Source of the DNA: Clavelina lepadiformis
Taxonomy: Eukaryota > Chordata > Ascidiacea > Aplousobranchia > Clavelinidae
Direction of reading: 5' to 3'
Length of the DNA: 64,000 bases
Assembly (NCBI RefSeq): GCF_947623445.1
Contig: NC_135242.1
Location: 21,266,001-21,330,000 of the forward strand
The translations under genes and the position numbers were made by a program. The notes under the pieces were generated by a model. It worked only from the letters and a program-made list of their open reading frames with translations, made no database searches and was not told the DNA's origin. Every line of letters starts with the position of its first letter. Position 1 is the stretch's first letter. This document shows, one piece after another, positions 12,259 to 25,524 of this stretch.

Positions 12259-12605
12259 GTGCTAATTGACATAATTAGCCCTTATTCCTACGGAATTCTT
12301 GTGCAGGTCTGATGATATTATAATGTTAGTAGTGTTTTACAATAAGTGCCGTGTTATATTTTGGTCATGTTTAGCATACGCGACCCGGTTTTAATTATTT
12401 CCGATTTATGTCATTCGTACTACAGCGCACAACGTGGGAGTTCTCCAATTTCAATATCGATATTCAAAACATTGACAGTTTGGTTTTGGTACTGTGATGC
12501 TCAACTAGGCTATCAGTAGTTGTAATGAACGCGCTTATCAATGGAGTCAGACTAACGAGCAGTCGATCAAGCAATAATAAAATAATTAATAACAATCAAC
12601 GTTAC
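12259..12605 (+). repeat. Dispersed repeat A, copy 2
   Basis: Second copy of the family at 1297-1721, same orientation, about 80 bases shorter. It keeps the GTGCTAATTG start, the GGAATTCTTGTGCAGGTCTG block and the ATCAATGGAGTCAGACTA block. No coding capacity was seen. Confidence 0.7.
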
Positions 12606-13925
12606 GAAGAACACTGTCTAGTTTTTTAAAGATTTTTTCAGGTCTGTTTTGTCACTTATTTGAGTTATTTCCTACTGGTTCTGTAAACGTAATGAAAACT
12701 GTTACCTTCATGACAGATGCTGTGCAATGCCGGTATAGGTTAGAGCAAGTTCTATGTTCAGTTTGGAATTTATAAGTGAATTTTTTGTTTACCGTCTCAA
12801 GTCTACAAATATTAGTATATTTAGTATACAGAGTCAAGTCAATAGACAGTATAGAATTTGTGACAAAATATTTAGTCTTGTGCCCATGAACAGAGATACG
12901 GGGATAGCCATGTAAAGATGAAAGAAGCCGCTTTCAAGAGCAGGCTTTACTGGAGTTTGCAATAGTGCCTGGATTTTATTTTTTGCTGGCAAAAACTTAA
13001 AGTTTTAAATTAGCTCTAGCAAAAGCGAAACTCATTACTGCATTATTGGATTCAATGGAAACAAATCTTGATAGTTATGACACGCAAATCTAGTCACTAA
13101 CAGCGCAAGTCCAAGTCAAATTCATTTTATTACATCATTAAGTTAGTCATGTTCATCAAGCCCAAATTTTAAACCCTTAAAGGCACTGTTTATCATCTAC
13201 CTTTTGTTGTACTTGTGACGTAATTATACAAACAACATCCAGTTTTATTGATTTATGATGTTTCTTCCACATTTAAGTAAAAGATGTTGTACTGTGATAA
13301 TTAACAAATTGATTCAAACAAAGTAGAGTGAACTCTTACCAACTTTGTGGCAAGTGAGTTTCCAAGCCACAAAATTTCTGGTAAGCTGGTGCCAGATATT
13401 CTGAGGCATCTCTACAGTAATGAAAGTTCTAATGATCATGTGATGTGATCATTGGAATATGCAGTCTGTCTTAGAAAATGAGATATTTTTGTCGACTCAA
13501 ACAACAAAAATATTTTCTTTAAAATTTCCAAAGATGAAAAATGCACATTTGTTATCAGCTATCTGTTGCACTTGCACAGTATAGACCATAGGTTTCAACC
13601 TATAATTTGCTCTATATGTATATCAAATGTCCCCAGATGTATGGTATTGTCAATTTCATATAGATAGGGGGGGAGTACACTGTCTAGTTTGTCACAGGTA
13701 TATTTGAACAAAGTTTTTTGATAGTGTTAGTTAAGTATTAGCTCAGATACAAAAGTTCTTAATTTAAAGATTTCATAATGTTAAGGCTGGAGTTCTTCAA
13801 GTATTACAGGTCTCTTTCTTTATGGAATAACAGTCAATAAATTGCTTTCAGAGAACTGTGACTTTTCGTGCTATTAGTTATAGTTTGAAAAGTTAACGTT
13901 ATTTAAACCACTGCAAGAAGTAGAA
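12606..13925. other. Upstream region of the SLC5 transporter gene; nothing else seen
   Basis: Non-coding AT-rich sequence. A non-coding first exon or promoter of the transporter may lie here, but no element could be fixed from sequence alone. Confidence 0.4.
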
Positions 13926-16900
13926 ATGGCTGAAGTAATTTTTGGAACCCAAGCACTTGACCTCGCTGATCTCTGTGTGGTCCTGTCATACTTCGTGCTT
14001 ATTGTAGCTGTTGGAATATTTGTAAGTAATAAGACTGGTGTAGTGCCGAAACCTGTCCCCCTATTGTGATATCATAAATTGAAATCCAATTACGGTTTTA
14101 ATTCAGCAGAATATGAGCTCAATATTTAATATGCCAGTATTTAAAATTCAGTATTCTAACTGTGCTAGCACTTGTTTTCTGCTGATTCAAACCCATAATC
14201 GGAATGAAATTTATGACGTTATAATGGGGTGCTAAGTTTTGGACGGGGGCAGGTTTAGGCACTGCACTGGCAGCAATTGTTGTAGTTGTTGCATTACCGC
14301 ATATTTAAAGAATGAATGAAGTATATGCTTGTGATGATTTTTTTGTAATAAAATCAAATTGCCAACATTTATATTTGTATATGCACTGTAAGCTTGTAAA
14401 GAAATTTTTCTTCGTTAACTTTGTCATTTTACTGGTCAGTTCTTGTCATTGTACTGCAAAGTATATCTATACTGGTGTTTTGAATCGGTATTACTTCTAT
14501 TTCTTTAGGCAAGTTGCACATCAAAGCGCGACACCGTACATGGTTACTTCTTAGCAGGAAGAAATATGAACTGGTTTATGGTAAAATTCTTTTGATTTAA
14601 ACTAATTAGATATTTCGACCACCAATTAAACTTGTATTGATTTTTATGGAAATTCAGAAAGTTTCAATTTTTTGCCTTGTTCTCTATTTAGCTGCTATTG
14701 CATATGAATATTCTTTTATTCCGTACTTTACCGCAAATACTAGTTATGTTAACGCATTGCCTGAATGACCTTAGTTAGATATGATAATTATAAGCATTTA
14801 TGAAACTTTATTTTAAGAAAATATCCCACATGAAATCAATAAAGAAAAAGAAAAAAATTTGCAGCAAAAAAATCTAAAATTGAAATCCAATTTGGTCAGT
14901 TCTATCTCGGACACGTTTACTCAATTGCAAGTGACTGACTGGTTGACTGTGACTGTGTGTGAATTCTCGTTGGTTAGGCACGAGAAAGCACTAAAATATA
15001 ATTATACAGCTTGAACTTCGAGACAATTTACATCAAAATGCGAGATAACATGGGAACATGACAAAAATATAGCACGGTGTTCAGAACACAAGCAGTAAAT
15101 ATGTTACCTTTATTACCATAATCTTCACTTTTGTTTTATATTTTAAAAACTTTACGTAATGAAGCCTAAAAGAACACGTTTGTTTAAAATGTGATCTATT
15201 CTGCAGAGTCAAATGGAAGCATAGTAGCAACAGTGATAAACATTTACACAGAAGAAAACTTTAACTGTGGAAGTATGCACCAAATTCTAAAATGTCTTTA
15301 TTTCCATCTCGCAGTTTGAGATTGGAGAGCTAAAATACCAGTCATACAACCCAAACAGTTTTCAAATAAAGTCATTTAATTCCACATAGGAAAAGAGAAG
15401 GGAAAATAAAATTGAATAAAGAAATGTTCTTTGAAATAAACCACAGGTGGTATTTTAGTTCACATTGTATTGGTCTTAATTGTAGTAAAACATTTGCTAC
15501 TCTTTCTGCAAGATTTTATCTCGTCAAATCACCACGTGGCTATTTGTGTTGTCTGTCTACCATATGGTTTTTATCAACGGAGATAGGGCGTTTCTCTGTT
15601 TTCTATTTCCTTGCAAGAAAGCTTCATGAACATGCCGTCTTTCATGCCTATCAGGCCGAGAAAGAAAATTGTTTGCAAGTAACAGCCATCACTTCGGCAA
15701 TATGTGTTTACAAACTCTAAACAAAAAGACCATTAAAGTGTATTGTTGGAATTACAAGTAGACATGTAACTTGACTCGAAAGCAGTGGCCTGATTAATCA
15801 AGTTATTTTTATCAAATACACAACCATATAGTGTCATTATTTTCAATTGACTCGCGTCTTTCATCTGCATTGTGTTTAGATTGGAGCTTCGTTATTTGTG
15901 TCCAATATTGGGAGTGAGCATTTTGTTGGTCTTGCCGGTTCCGGAGCTTCTGGAGGGATTGGTGTCGGAGCTTGGGAGCTGAATGCTCTCATGCTGCTTC
16001 AACTGTTAGGCTGGGTTTTTGTACCGGTGTACATTGCCTCTGGGGTAATATGCTTTTCTTTTTTCATATTTAATATGTCACACTTACAGGTAGCAGCATT
16101 GTTACATTTTATCATTGAATATATTACTGCTTCATCTGCTATGCCTTGCTTAAACGTTGCACTGGCGGCAAATTTGTAAATTTTTACGCTCCTGACGCAA
16201 ATAGTAGAAAGGACAAATGGTATATTGTTGTCACAATCTTCATGCTTGGTCTGAGGAAAGTCCTTGCTCGCCTTAAACTCTAAATATCAGACTTTGTTCT
16301 TGTTTTTTGATCACAGCCCAGCCTATTGCGTGTATGCGTATAAAGTTGTTGCTTTCAAAGTACTTGTAAGAAAATCATTAATAAGTGATTAATTGTTTAT
16401 GAACAAATACTACGCTTACATGGCTCTGTTTGATTATAATAAACACCTTAGTTAAGTTACATATAGTTAATCACTATGGAATCTTTAACACAGTAGCTTA
16501 ATGTAAAGGTTCACAGTATTCTCAAAATAATACTTGTAAGCCGGATGGCATACGTTTGTTTGACGAGTGCATTTTTATTGTAAGGAGATGTGATAACTGA
16601 CAATGTAAAAGAAACCCTACTCAGAACCCAATGTTTTAGTCATTTATTTTTCAAATGTGTAACTGTTGTTGTTAAATTTTAGTTTCACTTTAAATAAGCG
16701 CTCGTTACACGTTATATCCTTATTTGTATGTTTCATGCCAAACACTTGAATAGAGAAAATAGTATAACTTGATTTCAGTTAGAGTTGCTAAAAATTGAAC
16801 ATTATTTTTCAAAATCAAGAAACAACTGTCAAACGAAATTGTCAATGTAGAGAAAAAGCCTATTTGAGTGTGACAGATCACAGATATCATGTTCATTAAG

Positions 16901-19900
16901 TCAATTGCATGAACAGCGCGGTAGGGAAAACGAATGGTAATTTCCGCTAGACCAGCGGTTCTTAAACTTTTTTGAGCGCGACCCAAATCTGAGTTTCATG
17001 ATCACCTCACGACCCAAACCTATGTCGCGACCCATTTTAATGTCCTATAGACCTATATTATATTATATTAACCTATGTCGCGACCCACCTATGTCACTAT
17101 GTCGCGACCCATTTTCTGACCCTCCGCGACCCATGTTTGGGTCGCGACCCATACTTTAAGAACCCCTGCGCTAGACGTTTAGAAAGATGGTCGGCATCAA
17201 TTTTCACCTCTTAAATTTCCGTTTGCCTACGTTGTTATTTCAATAGAAAATGGCATAAAGCCTACTATTCGACTGGCAATGTTAGGCCAGAATGACGTTG
17301 TTCAGATGAGCAGCATTGAAATACGCACGACGTCTGTAATTTTCGAAAAATGCCCTTCAAGACGCAAATCGGCTTATAGTTCCGTTTTCATTCATTAACG
17401 TCATAAAAGCCGCTATCTTATTATTTTCAACAGAGAATAATGTTACTACGTTCGATCGTGTTGTTTTCAACCGGTGCCCATATAAATTCTATCGAAGGAG
17501 TGAGATCATTAACACCGGGATAACACCTTAATCGAATGAAATCAGACCAAAGCTCACTGTGTTGATTCAGTCATGCAAAAATACGCAAAATTACTCATTT
17601 GGTTCCATTATTCAGATCCTTTTGAACTTACTCATGCTATAATTTTGTGACTGATATGAAAATTGCGCGCGCCTTATTTTTGAACATAGTAAACAACCAC
17701 TATCACAAAACCATGCCGCGTCACCGAAATTTATTATCACCTTGAAAAAGTTGAAAAAAAATATACAAGCTAATCCAGTACTGTCTATTTTACTCACCGT
17801 TTTTCGTATAGTTAAGAATTATTCGGTATTTTTTATTAAGAAATGTTCTATTCGGCCACGCCTTAGGACGCTTGATTGGTTTGTAGTCGTGGACGTTATT
17901 TGCAAAGCCTCTGTGACTGGTCAAAATTTTTCCAACAACATTCATTTCAGCGTATCGCGGTCGTTTGTTGGTGGCATCGTGTGCCAGCACTTATGCTTAA
18001 CTTAGCTCATGCTTAACGTTCTGAAAATGTCTTTTTTTATTTTAAAGATCTGCACCATGCCCGAATACTTGGGACGTAGATACGGTGGAAAGAGATTGAG
18101 GATTTACCTGGCTACTCTCACCTTGCTCCTATACTGCCTCACCAAGATATCGGTAAGACTTTGCTTGCTTTTGAGGTCTCGCAACTTCACGCGGTTTTTA
18201 CGGTCGGTTTCGTCGTGATCGATCCTGTAATTCGAACCATAAACCTATTTATTCGTTAATTTTTCGTGTCCTGGACGAGTTAGTTGTGCAGCAACTATAA
18301 TGACATTAATCTTGACTTGTTGAATTTGTGGGCGTGGTGTGGCGTGATATCGGACTATTTTTATCCTTGTGTTGACTGATTTAAGTCTTTGCACGACTTA
18401 CACTCGGCGATGACTTCTCAGGACACGTCTTCCTGCATTGTCCCGTGCACGAATTTTGTATCGGTTGTCGCTATTTCAACGAAGAGAATTGTGGGTTCGA
18501 TGCTGATTGTTTGTAACTTAACTGAAACTTAAAAACTATAAAATATATTTTTCACCCAACATTTCTCATGGAATGGCGGCCGCATCAAATCCTTTTTGCT
18601 GAATGGACAGTAAGTAGACTTTTCACGAATACGAAAATAAGTACCTCGTTTACGTAATAAAAAGACGTGTGGAATGAGGTAAAGATTACCGCAGTTAAAG
18701 CGTCCGTTGGAAGTGTGTTATCTCACCAAAAAGGAGACCAGTAAAATAAACTTAATTACCTTACGTACATAGCTACAGAGTACTGATTAACAGGATTAGC
18801 AGCACAGTAAGTAGCTGTGGTGCACACGGTACTGGTCAAATGAATTTATGGTTTTATGGCAAGAAAAAGTAAAAATCGCTTTCAAAATACTTTGAGTATA
18901 GGTCGCGCCATCAATTCAAGTAAACACGGTAGGTTTCGAACAGTGGTCATCAATAGAGCGGATGATCTTAGCAACTTAAAATAATTACTTCGACAATAAT
19001 TTCCGGAAATCACATTGTAGCACTTAAACCGTAAACGTTTGGTTAGATTGAAATGGTGCGATTTTAAATCATTGTCACTGGACAACAAAAGACTTCAAAT
19101 TTTAAACCAAGAAACAACTTTCTAATTTACTGTTGTTTATGCGAAATATTTGAACAGCAAAGTTCTCACAACCGTCCATGTTTGACGGTTAGATAGGTTT
19201 TAAAGCTGTCTACTTTTCCAGGAGTAGTACGACGAAAACGCTGCAACGTCACACGTCACGTACCGCCATGTACGTTTTCGAATCGAATAAGTCGTTGGTC
19301 TGACAAAATTTCCGTTGCCAAATTTGAGTAATCACGAACAGGTCTCCGTGTAATGAATGATTATAATATCATGCACATTTGCACATCCTGCCAATCGCGG
19401 GCGTTTTTTTCATCAACATCGGCAAAGTCAGTAGCAATGGTCCTCAAAGGTTTTATGTTGTTAATCGACCGTTTTCTTATGTTTGTAAGGGCGCCGTTGT
19501 AAATGTACTGGGAAAGGAAAATAACCAAAGTAGGGTTTTGACATGAACTGGACTTCGATCGAATTAAAAGCAAGTCCTACAAAATATGAAATATTAGTTT
19601 ATTAATCTCCCGTAGCCTCTAACTTTCAATACCAGCAGAAATTTAATTTATTACCGTTTCGTGTTTATTTTTGCGATTTCGCCCCAATTCTTATGCTGCT
19701 TTTATTGTTACTTTGATTTTACGGTGTTTGTCTTTTATAATGCAAGTAGCATTTTACATTGTTCTCTATGATAGATAACCTCTTAACTTAAACGAACACT
19801 GGATCTACTTCACATCCACCTGTAAAATGCAAGCAGAGTTGGCAGTCTTGGGTTCGCTAAAGTAAAACGTAACCAGTATGAGCTTGTAGTATGTTTAAAA

Positions 19901-22900
19901 CGGAAATATATTTCGCCCACAGTTGGACATCTCTAGTCCCGAGTGTTTGTAGTTGTCTGGGATAAGTGCTTTGGCGCTTTCCATGATTCCTAGATTGTTT
20001 GACGATCGTGTTTACCGTTGGGAAGGCGGGCGTTCTGCGTTTGCGTTCCTTTACTGATACGTAAAATTATAGTGGTTTGTTTTGCAACACGGTGCGTAAA
20101 TGCCTAACTTTCCTCAGTACCCTCAAGCTAGCGTCAGTTTCCAGGACGCGGGCGGCCATGCCATTTCCATGCCGCGTGATTAGGGAAATTTCATTAAACA
20201 GCGGTGAAGTTGGAAATTGATTAATCGACCGTGACCAGTTTCTTTGGTTCTCTTCTCTGCTTTCGGTTTTTTGGTGATGTGTACTTTTTCAGATATTATT
20301 CCAGTTAATACTCTCGATATAATATTCTCGACGTACTTTTAAACCGATGAAAAAACGACGTTGCCTTTCGTTCAAATTTTATTTTTAGTTACAGTAATAC
20401 GTCTAACTTCAGCTGGAATTATGTTAAGGTCAACTTGTACTCTGGTGCCTTGTTCATACAACAATCCATGGGCTGGCCTCTCTACTCCTCGGTCACTTTG
20501 CTTGTTGTACTTACCGGAGTCCTCACTGTGACAGGTGCTTGTTAGAATTCTGATTCGATTTTGTGTTGACTCTTTAGCGGTTTTAGCAAGAAAGAAAAGT
20601 CGCAAATAATGTTCACGTCTTAATACTAAGTTTTGACTCACGCTTACCGTGAAAACTTTCAGGTGGCCTTACCGTGGTGATGTATACTGATTCTCTGCAA
20701 GCAATTCTGATGGTTACCGGAGCTTTTTATCTCACCGTTCAAGGTTTGCTAGCACTGTTGGTTAATACTTGCATTGCTGTTGGTGCCCTCAACCATTTGC
20801 TTGTGAATGTAATTATTAATTATTTATTAATGGTTTATTACTTGTAATATTAATAATGACGTTTTGTTACGGAGAACTTGTCAAAAATGTCTTTATTTGT
20901 TTATTTCAAGGCTTTTTGCGAATTGGTGGATATTATGAGATGAAGGATAGATATATGGACACTAAGCTCAATCTCACTGTAGCTAAACTTCGTTATAACA
21001 TCACCATAAATGAGACTAATGAATGCATTCCAAACCCAAGGCCTGACTCGTTTACCATGCTAAAGGTCGTAGTTGACAGAGAAACTTTTTTTAGTGGTAT
21101 CAGTCTTCTTTCTTTCACTCTGCTAAATATGAACCATCATAAAAGTTTTATTAGTTATTAACTTTCATAAGATTTCAGAAAGGTATTGAATTGAATTAAT
21201 TGAATAGGTATTGTTGTATAAGTTATTAGCATTTTGTATAACTGTTATGCATATTCACGGACGTACAATCCTGTCTCATAAAATGAAAATTTCCTTACAG
21301 GGTGTAACTGATGATGAAATGCCTTGGCTCGGGTTTTTATTGGGCCAAACACCATCTTCGTTGTGGTATTGGTGCACAGACCAGGTAAATAAATTCTGCA
21401 CTTACATTGCACCTAGTCATAAGCCAATACCTTAGTGCCTCAATGAGGCGATAGCATGATGGGCATATGTTTTGCCTTGTTTTACACAATGACTTTTATT
21501 GCTGTATTATGGTTGCATGATTAGTTAACTTACAACTCCAACAGAAACGCAAGAGTCACGGAATGGTTGTGAAGTTTATCACAGTAATCATGTCTATTTC
21601 TATAATTTTGACTCATACTCTTTATTCTACTGAAAAGTATGAATTTTTATCCAATATTTATTTTTGGTTTGAAGGTTATCGTGCAGCGTGCGCTGGCTGC
21701 GCGTTCACTCTCCCACGCCCAAGGCGGCACCTTGCTTGCCGGTTTAATAAAGATTCTCCCGCTTTTTATCATGGTCATGCCCGGAATGATATCGCGCATA
21801 CTTTTCACCGGTAAGATTTTAATTTGAAAAAAAACAACATTTTAATGAAACTCAGCTGCTATTTTGCATAGATCGATTGAACAAAATGAGTTATTACAAT
21901 TTTCTGCAATTGAGTTCACCTGTCACTCGATGTTGGGAAATACAAGTCTGTTAATGAAACAAAAAGTAAATTCGAATCTGACTGTATTATATTTGCTTGT
22001 GGTTTATGAAAGATGACCTGCTCTGTGTGCCCGGAGATCATTGCATGGAAGTTTGTCATAGTGCTGCCGGATGCACTAACCTTGCTTACCCGAGACTGGT
22101 GCTTGGGATAATGCCATCTGGTAAGAATGCCATGTTTTTACCATTTTGATGAAACTGAGATTGGGATGCGACGAACTACACAGAATACATCGCAAATCAT
22201 TACATGTTTAATTGTTTTTAAGATGTCTATAATAATATAACGTACAAGACCTCGTCATGTGTTAAGACGTTAAGTATTACATTTAAAAATGAATCTTGTA
22301 TTCGATATAATCGGTAGGAAAAAAACAACTTTTATTTTTGACTTGTTGTCGACAGGTGCACGTGGACTTATGTTGGCTGTGATGATCGCTGCCCTGATGA
22401 GCGATTTAGATTCAATCTTCAACAGCGCAAGCACCATCTTTACACTTGATTTGTGGAAAAGGATGAGAAAATCTGTTTCAAACACTGAACTTATGATTGT
22501 AGGCCGGTAAGACTGAACTTTTTTCATGTCATGCCTGTCATGTGCTGTATAATTCATTTTAGACTCTTTTCATTATATGTAAAAATACTACTTTGAAATA
22601 AAGTATCATACTGCGGCCTGTAATAAATTTCAATGCAGGTTCTAAGCAAGTATTCAGTATAACTTGTTTTCAAAGAAGTTGTTTATTTATCGCTCATGGT
22701 TTTATGATATTGCACAACATTAATGTTATTCATTATACTTTGAATCTATACTTTTACCTTTGCAATGACTTCAGACACTTTTGAGCCCCGTGTAAGATGA
22801 TCCCTATGTCTTTGGGTACCTTTTCTCCATTATGTTGTTTTCTTTTCAGTGTTTTCATCATCGTTCTTGTCGGGATTAGCATAGCATGGGTGCCAATCAT

Positions 22901-25524
22901 CCTTCAGTTCCAAGGAGGACAACTCTTCTTCTACATCCAAGAAGTAACAAACTACATATCCCCTCCTATCGCTGCCATCTTCACCATTGGAATGTTATGG
23001 CCTCGGTGCACTGAAAAGGTAACATAAGTTGTTCACTACTGCAGTTTGATTCATCAAAATAGCTTTTCGAAACTTTCTACCAGAAATTGCAGGGATTTAT
23101 TTGCTGGTGAGCGGATGTAATTATTCATCTGTTAAAAAGTGCAACATAAGTTTTTACGAAAATCATGACCAGTTCTTCAACTTTCCCATCTTACTGCAGG
23201 CTTTGGAGCCAACAACACTCAGTTCTTGCTCTGGTTTTATTGTCTCATGTTTGTTAAGTTGATTTCGAAGCAGATTGCAGCTTTTCTTGTTGCTTTATTT
23301 CTCAGTATGATCCTATTCTCTTGCTTGTTAATTATGTTTTACATTTAATCCCAGAAATCACTTTTCGGGCTTGAGTTATTGGTGTACAAAGTTGTTCAGA
23401 GCTTCCAAGGGCTTTGCTAGTGACGTTTTAAAGCCGTATCTTGTTTGTATTACCATGTTGAAATCTTGTAGACCCTAGAAAGTTGGAGGACAGTCTGACC
23501 TTTTAGTCAGATCACCTGAATTTTTTTTCAGTGAAATATTATTAAGGGTCCTCCATTGTGGACTACAGCACGGTTTTGTTATTAAACAACTGCAGTGGAT
23601 GCCACAGTGAGTTTATCTCACCCAAGAATTGAAATACTGAGGGTAGTACACACTTATGAATTGTCACGATGACACCACAGCCTTTATATACATAGAATAA
23701 GATCAATTTAGTTTACTTTAAGGCAGGGGTTCTTAACCTTTTTCTTTTCATTACCCACTTCCGCTACTTAATAAACCTATATTCCCCACATACTTTTAAA
23801 ACTGACTGAAAAATCAAAATGAATCCTAGTGACCTGTGTGACATATCCCAAAGCACAATGGTATTTAACAAAAAGAACAATTTCAATGAGAAGAATAACA
23901 TTAAAGAACGTTTACGTAGTTTCAAACAACGTCAATGCGATTTTTGTTCTTGCTTTTCAGCGACAATCGAGTCAATGTCAGGCTCTATTTTTGAGATTGC
24001 ACAACGCAAATCTGATTCCAGATTTAACATTGTGTTTCGTTACCCACTTGAAATCCTCAAATTCCCCACTAGTGGGTAATTACCCACAGGTTAAGAACCC
24101 CTGCTTTAAGGTATCTACACAAGCATAAAGCAGGAAGAAGAATTACTCTGTGTTTCAACAGTTTGCATTGTCTGTGAAGGAAACGTTGTGCAATACATGC
24201 CACAATTTGCTCTGCTATTTTCCTTTGAGCTGTTTAATTCTTCTATTAAAAGTATAAACATGACAACTAACTAAGGACTGGTTGTAGGGTTGTCAATGTC
24301 AACATACAATGTAAGATTGGTAATGACTCTAAAGTCTAAAGCTTTCACTTCATTGGCAGTTACCTTCATGTGTTCTTTTCTTTAAAGCTTCTGGGGCGAG
24401 GCCTTTTAATTTTGGAAATATTGTTACAGATTTTAAAATAGATTTTACTTGGCACCCTGGTTTTCTAGATGAGGTTTTATTTTCTTGTGCAGAAGATACT
24501 CATAAGTGTTACATTGGATATTGTCTTCTCATTAGGGGGCGTTTTGGGGAGGTCTGTGCGGCAGTACCCTTGGATTAATTCGGCTGATAATCATCTTCCT
24601 ATACAAAGCACCAAACTGTGGGGAGCCTGAAACGAGACCAAGTTTTCTAGTGAATTTCCACTACATGTACTACTCTGCACTTCTCTTCTTTGTCACCTTG
24701 TTTGTTGCAGTTGCTGTCAGTCTTTTCACTGCACAACCTGCTCATGAAAATGTGAGTTGTGATGGTTACAATGTAATGGCTATCACTTGAGTACGAGTAG
24801 TAGTTTCATAATAGTTGGTTTTAATTACCGGTAGGTATTGTTTTTAACCATGACATTGGTGTTGGTTGCCTGATATTTAATCTTTCCAAAGGTCACACGT
24901 CTTACATTTTGGACCAAAAACGATCTGGCTCCAGTTGTTGAAAAAGCGGAAATAGTTGAAATGGCGACAATGCAAAATGGGTATAAATTTGTGCTAACTG
25001 AACATTTTTGTACTTTTTTTGTAATAGATAAGCAACATTTTTATATGATTAAGGCAAAATGCGACCTACAAAATTATTTTCTGCCAGTAAAAAATTTTTT
25101 ATTGAACTTTATGCAAACATCATTTTCCAAACTGCGGTATTTTGTGATGTATCAATGTACACTTTAATGTTTATATCCACTTCAACAGATGGAAAGGAAA
25201 GAACTCAGTGGAGTCTTCTGATGGGGAACTTGCTCAAAAAACAGGTTGGTTTGACGTTATTAAAAGCAAGATGATAATTTTTTTACTGGATTTCTTGATA
25301 ACATTTTTGTGTGATGTCTATGATCAGGATGCAGGAAGAACAGCGTTTGGTGCCGAGGGGTGAGGTTTATTTGCGGCATCCAAGAGCATCCAGATGACCA
25401 CAGGGAACCTGAAGTGATTTTTCCATCTCTCGAACAAAGTCGGAAAACTAAAATTATTCTCACAACCGGCCTTGTTGCAATATTATCCTGTGGCACTTTC
25501 CTCTATATCTTTTGGTCAGTCTAA
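13926..25524 (+). CDS. SLC5A3-like: Sodium/myo-inositol (SGLT-family) cotransporter, SLC5A3-like (16 exons, 661 aa)
   Basis: Exons: 13926-14021, 14509-14580, 15880-16044, 18048-18152, 20429-20534, 20663-20743, 20911-21065, 21301-21384, 21675-21810, 22013-22120, 22356-22506, 22850-23018, 24536-24751, 24892-24980, 25189-25244, 25328-25524. They join in phase to 661 aa, the size of SLC5A3/9/10/11 proteins. The product is a 14-helix sodium-solute symporter of the plasma membrane. Signatures seen: [101 protein letters not shown] and [19 protein letters not shown] and [12 protein letters not shown] agree best with SMIT1 (SLC5A3) and also occur in SLC5A9/10, so the substrate (myo-inositol or a sugar) is inferred. 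A glycosylated loop (NLT, NIT, NET) follows the seventh span region. Vertebrate SLC5A3 has an uninterrupted coding exon, unlike this gene. Two hAT MITEs sit in introns 3 and 12. Confidence 0.92.
16953..17168. mobile_element. hAT-type MITE 2 (216 bp), SLC5A3-like intron 3
   Basis: The left terminus is CAGCGGTTCTTAAACTTTTT; the right terminus on the other strand begins CAGGGGTTCTTAAAG. The element is flanked by a perfect 8-bp duplication CGCTAGAC (16945-16952 and 17169-17176). The interior repeats the word GTCGCGACCCA several times. It is non-coding. Confidence 0.9.
23724..24103. mobile_element. hAT-type MITE 3 (380 bp), SLC5A3-like intron 12
   Basis: The inverted termini are CAGGGGTTCTTAACCT at both ends. 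A perfect 8-bp duplication CTTTAAGG flanks it (23716-23723 and 24104-24111). An open frame of about 86 codons runs through the inside (23819-24079) but shows no transposase motif that I recognise. It may be a remnant of a parent element. Confidence 0.9.

Noticed and set aside
15412-15720. 102-codon open frame in intron 3 of the transporter gene
   Set aside because: It sits inside an intron fixed by in-phase exons on both sides, and has no recognisable motif.
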